The position numbers and the translations under genes were made by a program. The notes beneath the pieces are model-generated. The model was given only the letters and a program-made list of their open reading frames with translations. It had not been told where the DNA came from and searched no databases. From Candidatus Galloscillospira excrementavium (lineage in GTDB: Bacteria > Bacillota > Clostridia > Oscillospirales > Oscillospiraceae): 10,066 nt of DNA. The stretch lies in assembly GCA_018711785.1 (NCBI GenBank), contig DVHW01000061.1, positions 1 through 10,066 on the forward strand, in the 5' to 3' direction. Shown in pieces: positions 1 to 6,284 of the stretch (position 1 is the first letter of the stretch; every line of letters begins with the position of its first letter).

Positions 1-501
1 CCTCAGGGGGGAGGGCCCCGGGGCGAGGCCCAGCTTGGCCCGGATGGCGGAGAGCTCGGCGTACCACCCCACCCAGCGGCCCAGCCAGATCAGCAGATAG
101 ACCGCCGCCAGCAGGACGAGATACACCGCCATGGCCTGCCACGACCAGGCCCAGCCCAACAGGGTGCAGGTGAGGGAGAGCAGCCCGGCGGTGACGGCGA
201 AGTGGGCCAGGGAGCGCCTCATCAGGGCCCGCCCTCCGTCGGCAAAGGGCAGGGTGGCCACCCCCGCCACCGCCCCCAGGGCGAAGTACAGCGCCAGCTG
301 AATGGCCAGCGCCAGGGGCGCGGAGCCGGTCAAATACTCCAGATTATCGCTCACCAGCCGGAAGGGAGTATGCTCCCCCATGGCGACGAGACCGCCGGAT
401 ACGATGTCGTTGAACACTCCGCCCAGGGGGACCAGTACCGCCACGCCCAGCGCGCCCCCGATGAGGATGCGGACGAGCCACTGCTTTTTCCGCTCTGTCA
501 T
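1..501 (-). CDS. DUF3021-like four-helix membrane protein, partner of LytTR regulator (partial, runs off left edge)
   Basis: An open frame runs from an ATG at 501 to the window edge (167 residues visible, no stop). The product starts MTERKKQW and has four hydrophobic segments at about residues 9-27, 61-84, 99-117 and 121-141. A short charged tail (AELSAIRAKLGL) follows, of the kind that ends DUF3021 proteins, so only a few residues are probably missing. An AAGGAGG ribosome site (510-516) lies 8 bases before the ATG. The gene starts 17 bases after the stop of the LytTR gene, so the two are surely co-transcribed. DUF3021 proteins are commonly encoded beside small LytTR regulators in Firmicutes. 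In streptococcal LytTR regulatory systems the membrane partner restrains the regulator, and a similar role here is inferred. The family call rests on topology, tail and neighbour; another small membrane inhibitor family is possible. Confidence 0.75.
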   Translation of the reverse strand, partial: MTERKKQWLVRILIGGALGVAVLVPLGGVFNDIVSGGLVAMGEHTPFRLVSDNLEYLTGSAPLALAIQLALYFALGAVAGVATLPFADGGRALMRRSLAHFAVTAGLLSLTCTLLGWAWSWQAMAVYLVLLAAVYLLIWLGRWVGWYAELSAIRAKLGLAPGPSPLR

Positions 502-518
502 GGAAAACCCCTCCTTGC

Positions 519-962
519 TCACAGCCCGAGGGCCTCTTTGATCTTCTTCACATACCGCCGGGACACCCAGCACACCGCCCCGCCGCGGGCCAGGGTCATC
601 TTGATGGTGCCCGTCAGGGTCAGGTCCAGGGCGGTCACCTGCCGCAGGTTCACGATCTCCGACTGGGAGATGCGGACAAAGGAATGCCGGTCCAGCTTCT
701 CCTCCAGCTCGTAGAGCCGCTCCTTCACCCGGAACTCCCCCGCCGCCGTCTGGGCAAAGACCGCCTTGTCCGCGCCGTAGAACCGGAGGATGTCCCCCTG
801 CTCCAGCAGGGCGGCCCGGTCCCCCTGCCAGCCGGTGATGGGGCCGGAGAAGGCGGCGGACAGGCGGCGGAGGAGCCCCTCCACCTCCTCCGTGCGCGCC
901 GGGGCCACCAGGACCACTCTGGGCTCCCCGCAGCCGGGCTCTTCCCGAAACTCGATGCGCAC
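519..962 (-). CDS. LytTR-domain DNA-binding transcriptional regulator without receiver domain
   Basis: The chosen start is a GTG at 962, giving 147 residues beginning (M)RIEFREEPGC. The frame stays open upstream to 1187, but that extension crosses the promoter at 993-1021 and a terminator, and reads as low-complexity Arg/Pro. A G-rich ribosome site (GGGGAGGGGGG) lies just upstream of the GTG. Residues 1-45 form a small alpha/beta N-terminal region, and about 50-147 are a LytTR domain. Recognisable parts are ILRFYGADKAVF, the Leu/Glu-rich helix YELEEKLDRH, the hallmark FVRISQSEIVNLRQV (95-109) and the closing VSRRYVKKIKEAL. LytTR domains bind direct repeats upstream of promoters and usually activate transcription. 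There is no response-regulator receiver domain, so input probably comes from the adjacent DUF3021 membrane protein (inference). Target genes beyond its own operon cannot be read from the window. Confidence 0.9.
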   Translation of the reverse strand: MRIEFREEPGCGEPRVVLVAPARTEEVEGLLRRLSAAFSGPITGWQGDRAALLEQGDILRFYGADKAVFAQTAAGEFRVKERLYELEEKLDRHSFVRISQSEIVNLRQVTALDLTLTGTIKMTLARGGAVCWVSRRYVKKIKEALGL

Positions 963-992
963 CGTCCGTCCCCCCTCCCCTGTTCTGATGCT

Positions 993-1021
993 ATTATAGG
1001 GGATTTTCTCTCCCCCGTCTA
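993..1021 (-). promoter_or_regulatory. Sigma-A type promoter of the LytTR-DUF3021 operon
   Basis: On the minus strand a perfect TATAAT (993-998) sits exactly 17 bases downstream of TAGACG (1016-1021), which matches TTGACA at four of six positions. The predicted transcript begins near 986, about 24 bases before the GTG start. The 17-base spacer is itself an inverted repeat, GGGGA-N7-TCCCC (999-1015), which could be an operator or chance in G-rich DNA. Confidence 0.8.
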
Positions 1022-1028
1022 TCGTTTC

Positions 1029-1060
1029 CGGATAAGCGGCCGCCTGGGGCGGATATTCGG
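1029..1060 (-). promoter_or_regulatory. Putative LytTR operator: two direct repeats 21 bases apart
   Basis: Reading the minus strand, CCGAATATCCG (1050-1060) and CCGCTTATCCG (1029-1039) match at 9 of 11 positions and share TATCCG exactly. They start 21 bases apart, two helical turns, and the nearer copy ends 7 bases before the -35 box. AgrA-type LytTR regulators are known to bind paired direct repeats of about 9 bases separated by about 12, placed just upstream of -35. The geometry matches; the sequence differs from the AgrA consensus. Autoregulation is therefore an inference. Confidence 0.5.
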
Positions 1061-1087
1061 TCGCCGTCCCGTCCCGGGGGCCAGACT

Positions 1088-1130
1088 GAGAGACAAAGAG
1101 GCCCCCGCCCCACAGGGGGCGGGGGCCTCT
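1088..1130 (-). terminator. Rho-independent terminator after nagZ
   Basis: A perfect 15-base-pair GC-rich stem (arms 1097-1111 and 1116-1130) encloses a 4-base loop. On the minus strand it is followed by TTTGTCTC. It begins 4 bases after the nagZ stop codon. The T-run is short and broken, but the stem is very strong. It separates the nagZ transcription unit from the LytTR operon. Confidence 0.8.
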
Positions 1131-1134
1131 CCTT

Positions 1135-2484
1135 TCACTCTGCCGGTGTCTCCGCCGGCTCGGGCAGGATGGCCGAGATGGTCTCATTGAGGGCGGCCAC
1201 GTCGGGCTCCGACACCGGCTGGCTGGTGATCCCGTATTCCGCCTTCAGGGAGAGGATGCGGTACACGCTCTCGTCCAGCCGCGCCTCGCTGATGCGGCCC
1301 CCGGTCACCGCCCGGAGGAGGGCGGTGTAGGCCGCCTCCAGATTCTCGGTCTTGTGGCAGACCAGCAGCAGGTCGCACCCGGCCTCCACCGCCAGCACCG
1401 CCGCCTCCCCCACGCTGTACCGCTCGGCGATGGCCCCCATGGTCAGATCGTCGGTACACACCAGGCCGTCAAACCCCAGCTCCTCCCGCAGCAGGCCGGT
1501 GACCACCTTGGGGGACAGGGAGGCGGGGTAGTCCGGGTCGATGGCGGTCATCAGGATGTGGGCCACCATAACGGCGGGCACGCCGGCGCGGTCCTCCGTC
1601 CCCCCGATGGCGGCCTGGAAGGGAAGGAGCTCCCGCCCCCGCAATTCCTCCAGGCTCCGGTCCACCACCGGCAGGCCCACGTGGGAGTCCACGCTGGTGT
1701 CCCCATGGCCGGGGAAGTGCTTCACCGTGGGGATGACCCCGGCATCTATCATGCCCCAGGCCACCCAGGGCCCTATCGCCTCCACCGCCTCTGCCGTGGC
1801 GCCGTAGGAGCGGTCGCCGATGACGGTGTTGTCCGGGTTGGACCAGATGTCCAGGCTGGGGGCGAAGTCCAGGTTGATGCCGAAGGCGGCGCACTCGGCA
1901 GCCAGCGCCTGTCCCAGGGCGTAGCCCACCGCCCCGTCCCCGGTCTGGCCGAAGGTGTAGGCGGAGGGCAGGTCGGTCACCTCGGGGGGCATCCGGGACA
2001 CCCGGCCCCCCTCCTCGTCCACGCAGAGGAAGAGGGGCACCCCGTCCCCGGCCAGGGCCTTGAGGTCATTGGTCAATTTCGTCAGCTGGGGCGCACTCTC
2101 CACGTTCCGGGAGAAGAGGATGACGCCCCCCGCGTGGTAGTCCTGCACCGCCGCCCGGCCGTCCTCCCCGGGCTCGGTGCCCCCGATGCCCGCCACCAGC
2201 AGCTGGCCCACCTTCTCCTCCAGGGTCATTCCCTCCAGCTGCTCCCGCACCGGGTCGGGCTCCGGGGTGGGCTCCGGCGAGGGGGCCGGGCTGGGCGTGG
2301 GGGCGGGCGTCGGCGCGGCCGTGGGCGTGACCTCTGCCGCCGGGGGCGGCGTGGGGGCATGGGTCTCCTCTGCCGGAGCCGACGGAGGCCGCCGGCTGGG
2401 CTCATCCGCTGTCTCCCCGGCGCAGCCCGTGGTGAAAACAAATACAAAAAGCAATAACAGTGCGGAAAGTCTACGTCTTGTCAT
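1135..2484 (-). CDS. nagZ: Lipoprotein beta-N-acetylhexosaminidase, glycoside hydrolase family 3 (NagZ-like)
   Basis: The enzyme removes GlcNAc from the GlcNAc-MurNAc units of cell-wall fragments; Gram-positive homologues (YbbD of Bacillus subtilis) act outside the membrane. The 449-residue product has a basic N-terminus (MTRRR), a hydrophobic segment and a lipobox-like FTTGC with Cys21, so it is probably a lipoprotein, although Thr at -3 is atypical. Residues 41-78 are a PT/EP-rich linker. The catalytic barrel spans about 80-420. It carries KHFPGHGDT (255-263) running into DSH (266-268), where Asp266 and His268 form the family's Asp-His acid/base pair, and VCTDDLTMGAI, where Asp345 is the expected nucleophile. 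After the leader and linker the length fits the single-domain NagZ form. The ATG at 2484 is preceded by AGGGA. The gene lies 21 bases downstream of rnr, so it is likely in the same operon, and a terminator follows. Confidence 0.93.
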   Translation of the reverse strand: MTRRRLSALLLLFVFVFTTGCAGETADEPSRRPPSAPAEETHAPTPPPAAEVTPTAAPTPAPTPSPAPSPEPTPEPDPVREQLEGMTLEEKVGQLLVAGIGGTEPGEDGRAAVQDYHAGGVILFSRNVESAPQLTKLTNDLKALAGDGVPLFLCVDEEGGRVSRMPPEVTDLPSAYTFGQTGDGAVGYALGQALAAECAAFGINLDFAPSLDIWSNPDNTVIGDRSYGATAEAVEAIGPWVAWGMIDAGVIPTVKHFPGHGDTSVDSHVGLPVVDRSLEELRGRELLPFQAAIGGTEDRAGVPAVMVAHILMTAIDPDYPASLSPKVVTGLLREELGFDGLVCTDDLTMGAIAERYSVGEAAVLAVEAGCDLLLVCHKTENLEAAYTALLRAVTGGRISEARLDESVYRILSLKAEYGITSQPVSEPDVAALNETISAILPEPAETPAE

Positions 2485-2505
2485 CGGATTTCCCTGCGTT
2501 TCTCT

Positions 2506-4608
2506 CTAGTGTCTGCGGCGGCCGCCCTTTCCCGCCCTGTGGCGGGGCGGCTTGGACCGGGCGGGTGAGCGGCCCCGGTCCTTCGCCTTCACCCGGGGCG
2601 CTTCCCGGGGCGCTTCCCGGAGCGGGCGGGCCTCCGGCATCTCCTCCCCCGCCAGGCGGAAGGAGATCTCCCCGCTGCCCGCTTCGGCGGCCACGCAGAC
2701 CACCTCCAACGCCATGCCGAAGGAGAAGGTCCGGCCGGTGTGCTCCCCCCGCAGGTTCATGCGCGCGTCGTCACAGTGCCACCGGTCCCCCGGCAGATCG
2801 GACACGCTCAAAAAGCCCTCCACCCCGCTGGGCAACATAATGAACAATCCGAACTTGGTCACCCCGGACACGGCCCCCGCCATGGTCTCCCCGAGGTGGG
2901 CGGCCATGTACTCGGCCATGTAGAACTTCTCGATCTCCCGCTCGGCGTTCTGGGCGGCGATCTCCCGCTCCGAGGACTGCCCCGCCGCCCGCTGAGCGGC
3001 CGCGGCCAGACCCTTCTCCCAGGGCATGGTCCGCCCCTCCCCCGCCGGTCCGTCCTCGATGACGCGGGTGAGGATGCGGTGAACCATCAGGTCTGGGTAG
3101 CGGCGGATGGGGCTTGTGAAGTGGCAGTAGTACTTGGCCGCCAGGCCGAAGTGGCCCAGGTTCTGCACATCGTACCGGGCCTTCATCAGGGAGCGGAGCA
3201 CCAGGGTGGAGATGATGGGGGCCTCGGGCTTGTCCCGGGCGTCGTCCAGAATTTTCTGGAGGGTGAAGTTGTCCGCCTCCTGGAAGGCGTAGCCGAAGGG
3301 GGCCAGCTGGGTCTTGAGGCCCTCGGCCTTGTCGCTGGTGGGCTTCTCGTGGACCCGGTAGACCGCCGGCTTGTGACGGTCAAAGAGGTGCTTGGCCACG
3401 GTCTCGTTGGCCAGCAGCATGAACGACTCGATGAGCTTCTCGCTCTCCCCCTGCCGCCGGGCCACGATGTCCACCGGCCTGCCGTTCCCGTCGCAGAGGA
3501 TCTCGCTCTCGCTGGTCTCCAGGTCCAGACCGCCCCGCAGGCGGCGCAGCCGCTCCAGCTGGCGGGAGAGGGCGTGCATGTCCCGGAGCATGGGGAGGAT
3601 GTGCCCGTACCGCTCCTCCAGGGCGGCGTCCCCGCCGGCGAGGAGTTTGTTGCAGTTTTCGTAGGTCATCCGCTCGGCGGAGCGGATGACGCTCTTGTGG
3701 ACGCTGTGCTCCACCACCTCCCCGGCGGGGGAGAGGGTCATCAGGCAGGTGAGGGAGAGCCGGTCCACCCGGGGGTTCAGGGAACAGATGCCGTTGGAGA
3801 GCTCCACCGGCAGCATGGGGATGACCTTATCGGCAAAGTAGACCGAGGTGCCCCGCTGGAAGGCCTCCCCGTCCAGAGCCGAGCCGGGGGTGACATAGTG
3901 GCTCACATCGGCGATGTGCACCCCCAGCACCCGGCGGCCCTCCCCATCCAGCCAGAGGCTCACCGCGTCGTCCAGGTCCTTGGAGTGCTCCCCGTCGATG
4001 GTGATGATTGTCCGCTCCCGCAGGTCCAGCCGGCCCGCCAGAGCCTCCGGCTCCACCTCTTGGGGGGCCGCGGCGGCCTCGGCGAGCACGGCGGGGGGAA
4101 ATTCCTCGTCAATGCCGTTCTGGTAGAGCACCGAGGCAGTGGCGGCTTCCCGGGTGCCCTCCCGGCCGAAGGTCTCCCGCAGGGCTCCGGTGGGGGGCAG
4201 CTTGGCCGAGCCGTAGCTCTTCATCTCCACCGCCGCCCGCTCCCCGGCCCCCACGCCGTGGAGCCTGCCCAGCACCTTGATGGGCTCGTGGAGCTTGTCC
4301 GAGGTGGGCTGGAGCCACACCTCCCGCCCCCGGCGGCGGAGCACCCCCACCACCGTGCGGTTGGCCCGCTGGGCCACCCGGACCACCCGTGCGGTCTGCC
4401 GGCCCTGGTCCAAGGGGTCCGGGGGCAGGAGGACGGCCTCCACCGTGTCCCCGTCCCAGGCCCCGCCGGTCTCTTTCGGGGGGATGAAGTAGTCGTTCTC
4501 CTTGCTTTCCAGCCCCTCCGGGGTCAGGAAGCCGAAGCCCCGGCTGGTGGCCTGGAACCTGCCCCGTATGCGCTGGGTGTTCTCGCTCTCCCGGCTCTTG
4601 CGTGCCAT
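2506..4608 (-). CDS. rnr: Ribonuclease R, 3'-5' exoribonuclease (RNB family)
   Basis: RNase R degrades structured RNA processively from the 3' end in the cytoplasm, using magnesium. The 700-residue product begins MARKSRESEN. Order of parts: N-terminal cold-shock-like domain (about 14-62, GRFQATSRGFGFLTP), second OB region (about 80-135), RNB catalytic domain (about 190-520), S1 domain (about 575-655, GAVSGVTKFGLFIMLPSGVEG) and a basic tail (656-700, ending GKGGRRRH). TIDGEHSKDLDDA (203-215) keeps the four metal-binding aspartates D205, D211, D213 and D214. TSPIRRYPDLMVHR is also present. The helix-turn-helix extension found ahead of the first OB fold in some RNase R proteins is absent. The ATG at 4608 has GAAGGAG about 6 bases upstream. 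secG and smpB, frequent neighbours in Firmicutes, are not beside it here. The gene follows the lipoprotein pair by 64 bases and precedes nagZ. Confidence 0.96.
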   Translation of the reverse strand: MARKSRESENTQRIRGRFQATSRGFGFLTPEGLESKENDYFIPPKETGGAWDGDTVEAVLLPPDPLDQGRQTARVVRVAQRANRTVVGVLRRRGREVWLQPTSDKLHEPIKVLGRLHGVGAGERAAVEMKSYGSAKLPPTGALRETFGREGTREAATASVLYQNGIDEEFPPAVLAEAAAAPQEVEPEALAGRLDLRERTIITIDGEHSKDLDDAVSLWLDGEGRRVLGVHIADVSHYVTPGSALDGEAFQRGTSVYFADKVIPMLPVELSNGICSLNPRVDRLSLTCLMTLSPAGEVVEHSVHKSVIRSAERMTYENCNKLLAGGDAALEERYGHILPMLRDMHALSRQLERLRRLRGGLDLETSESEILCDGNGRPVDIVARRQGESEKLIESFMLLANETVAKHLFDRHKPAVYRVHEKPTSDKAEGLKTQLAPFGYAFQEADNFTLQKILDDARDKPEAPIISTLVLRSLMKARYDVQNLGHFGLAAKYYCHFTSPIRRYPDLMVHRILTRVIEDGPAGEGRTMPWEKGLAAAAQRAAGQSSEREIAAQNAEREIEKFYMAEYMAAHLGETMAGAVSGVTKFGLFIMLPSGVEGFLSVSDLPGDRWHCDDARMNLRGEHTGRTFSFGMALEVVCVAAEAGSGEISFRLAGEEMPEARPLREAPREAPRVKAKDRGRSPARSKPPRHRAGKGGRRRH

Positions 4609-4672
4609 ATGCGCTCCTTCTCCCGCCCTACGGCGGGTCGTTTGTGGTTAGTATGCGGCCTTCGTCCCGGTT
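4609..4672 (-). other. Gap between lipoprotein B and rnr with small hairpin at the rnr leader
   Basis: The 64-base gap holds a six-pair hairpin, CCCGCC/GGCGGG (4622-4637, loop of 4). In the minus-strand transcript it ends just before the rnr ribosome site GAAGGAG. It lacks a T-tract, so it is a poor terminator; it could affect rnr translation. No convincing -10/-35 pair was found, which favours read-through from the lipoprotein genes. Confidence 0.4.
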
Positions 4673-6241
4673 TTAATACCAGATATTCCCGCAGCTACGG
4701 CCCCAGTTGGTCACCAGGATCTCGGTCACCACACCGTTTTCCACATAGACCACGGTCCGCTCAAAGGCAACCTGATAGCTCTCGTTCCCGTCCTCCAGGC
4801 CGTCGTAGCCCAGCTGTTCCGCCCGCTCCAGGCTGTCCCCCACCCGCAGGCCGGTCTCCAGGGCGCAGGTGTCGTCCAGCAGGCAGATGGAGTAGATGAA
4901 CTCCCGGTCCACGCCACCCTGGGCCTGGGCTTCCTCCAGAACCAGATCATAGGACTCCTGCCCGTTCTCCATCCCAGCAAACATCTCCTCCAGGTGTTCG
5001 TCGTGGTCCAGCCGGACTGTCTGGAGGACCATGTGGGGGGCGGTGTAGGTCTTGACCACCCAGGGGACCACCCAGCCGGGCTCGGTCTCCAGCAGGTGCT
5101 CCTCCTCTCCGGTGGGGACCAGCTCGTCCAGGATCTCCCGGGGCAGCTCGTCCAGGGGGGTGTTGATCACGTCCAGGTGGCGCAGGATGAGCTTGCTCCG
5201 GGCGTCGGCGTATTCCTTGCCCACATACTCCCCCGGCCCCAGGTAGGTATATCCCTTGTTGGGCGGGCCCGGCCACTGGAAGGCCGCGCCGTCCAGGGAC
5301 CCATGGCGGAACTCGTCGAACCGCCAGCCCGCTCCGGTGCGCACCAGCAGCATGGGGTAGGTGATGGTGTACTCGTAGTGGGACTTCAGCCAGGCCGCCC
5401 GCTCGTCCGGCCCCTTCTCCATGAGGTCAGGCCGGTACGGATCCACATAGTAGCAGGTCATCTGGAAATAGATCTCATCGTCCGTCCGGTCCAGCAGGGT
5501 GAAGGTGGGGCCGATCTCCGGGTTGTACTCGGGGTCGGTGAGAAAGCTGAAGTCCAGGTAGTACAGCTCCCCGTCCTTCTCCCCGTAGACCGCGGGGCTG
5601 GTGGAGTTGTTTTTCTCCTGCCAGAAGCGGTCGGTGAACACCGAGTGGACCAGGGCGTCGAAGTCGGCCCACCGGGCATAGTTCCCGCCGGCCCGGTGCC
5701 GGCCCTCGCCGTCTACCTGCTCCCAACTGCCCTCCTCGGGCTCCCCGCCGCCCAGGGAACCGATGGCATAGGTGTCGGCGGCAAAGAGGGTACAGTAGAG
5801 GTCATAGGCCCGGCGGTAGAGCGTCTGCTGCTCCTCGTCCAAAAACTCCGGCACCGGCTGGGCAAGGGCCTCCTCACTCAGGGGGAAGTCCAGCAGCGCC
5901 GGGTCCACAGTGGGCGCGGGGGTGGCCGGAGCTGTGGTGGGCTCCGGCGTGGGAGCCGAGGTCGGCTCCGCGGTGGGTTCCGGCGCGGCCGTCGGGGTAG
6001 GGGCCGGCGTCGGCGCCGCTGTGGGTTCCGCGGTGGGTTCCGGCGCGGCCATCGGGGTAAGGGCCGGCGTCGGCGCCGCTGTGGGCTCCGCGGTGGGGTC
6101 CGGTGTGGGCGGGACAGGCCCCGCGGTCTCTGTGGCCGTGGGTGCGGGGGTGTCCGTCCCCGCCGCGCCCGGCGTCCCGGTACACCCGGCCAGCAGGGCA
6201 AGACACAGCAGCAGGGGCAGCAGCATCGTGTTCCGTTTCAA
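4673..6241 (-). CDS. Lipoprotein B: surface lipoprotein with PT-rich linker, IseA-like middle and BamE-like C-terminal region
   Basis: The gene encodes 522 residues from a TTG start at 6241. AGGAG (6250-6254) lies 8 bases upstream of the TTG. The next in-frame ATG (codon 6) would remove the positive KRN of the signal peptide, so TTG is preferred. The signal peptide ends in lipobox LAGC (Cys20). Residues about 30-112 are a PT/EP linker built on a 20-residue repeat. The mature part has a helical lead (LYRRAYDLYCTLF), a segment with GEKDGELYYLDF and DRTDDEIYFQMTCYY ending in GWRFDEF (about 130-311), and a C-terminal region with YTAPHMVLQTVRLD, LETGLRVGDSLERAEQLGY (461-479) and VVYVENGVVTEILV. 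The middle recalls IseA-type DL-endopeptidase inhibitors and the end recalls BamE-like lipoprotein domains; both are by-eye resemblances, and the function is unknown. It is a tandem paralogue of the gene 43 bases upstream. Confidence 0.85.
   Translation of the reverse strand: MKRNTMLLPLLLCLALLAGCTGTPGAAGTDTPAPTATETAGPVPPTPDPTAEPTAAPTPALTPMAAPEPTAEPTAAPTPAPTPTAAPEPTAEPTSAPTPEPTTAPATPAPTVDPALLDFPLSEEALAQPVPEFLDEEQQTLYRRAYDLYCTLFAADTYAIGSLGGGEPEEGSWEQVDGEGRHRAGGNYARWADFDALVHSVFTDRFWQEKNNSTSPAVYGEKDGELYYLDFSFLTDPEYNPEIGPTFTLLDRTDDEIYFQMTCYYVDPYRPDLMEKGPDERAAWLKSHYEYTITYPMLLVRTGAGWRFDEFRHGSLDGAAFQWPGPPNKGYTYLGPGEYVGKEYADARSKLILRHLDVINTPLDELPREILDELVPTGEEEHLLETEPGWVVPWVVKTYTAPHMVLQTVRLDHDEHLEEMFAGMENGQESYDLVLEEAQAQGGVDREFIYSICLLDDTCALETGLRVGDSLERAEQLGYDGLEDGNESYQVAFERTVVYVENGVVTEILVTNWGRSCGNIWY
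5961..6108. repeat. 60-base tandem repeat encoding the PT/EP linker of lipoprotein B
   Basis: The DNA repeats with an exact 60-base period for about 2.5 copies. Positions 6001-6020 and 6061-6080 are identical over 20 bases, and 5961-6000 matches 6021-6060 at 36 of 40. The unit codes for a 20-residue block of the form PTAEPTAAPTPAPTPTAAPE. The period is a multiple of three, so gain or loss of a copy keeps the frame and changes only linker length. Confidence 0.85.
6113..6220 (-). repeat. Signal-peptide/linker DNA block shared with lipoprotein A (copy 1)
   Basis: These 108 bases match 7497-7604 at 103 positions without gaps; all five differences are transitions. The block codes for residues 8-43 (signal core, lipobox, start of linker) of lipoprotein B. 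Three differences are silent and two change Thr to Ala. Confidence 0.92.
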
Positions 6242-6284
6242 TTCCTACACTCCTCTCTCTGTCCTCTCATCCACCGGCGCGGCG

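Noticed and set aside
963-1187. N-terminal extension of the LytTR protein to an ATG at 1187
   Set aside because: The extension overlaps the end of nagZ, a terminator hairpin and the promoter with perfect TATAAT. Its Arg/Pro/Ser-rich sequence is unlike a LytTR N-terminus.
2592-2620. 12-base tandem repeat near the rnr 3' end
   Set aside because: About 2.4 copies encode Arg-Glu-Ala-Pro repeats in the basic tail of RNase R. This is low-complexity coding DNA of little interest by itself.
2506-4608. His replacing Asp in TIDGEDxxDxDD of RNase R as a sign of inactivation
   Set aside because: The changed residue is not one of the four metal-binding aspartates; D205, D211, D213 and D214 are all present.
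4622-4637. Hairpin as a terminator between lipoprotein B and rnr
   Set aside because: The stem has only six pairs and is followed by GAGAAGGAG rather than a T-run, so efficient termination is unlikely.
4640-4676. Separate promoter for rnr
   Set aside because: Only weak matches (for example TACTAA as -10) could be found. No pair of boxes was convincing.
2740-4899. Long plus-strand open frame (719 codons) opposite rnr
   Set aside because: It is antisense to a clear RNase R, has Gly/His/Leu-rich composition, crosses the gene boundary into lipoprotein B and shows no domain signature.
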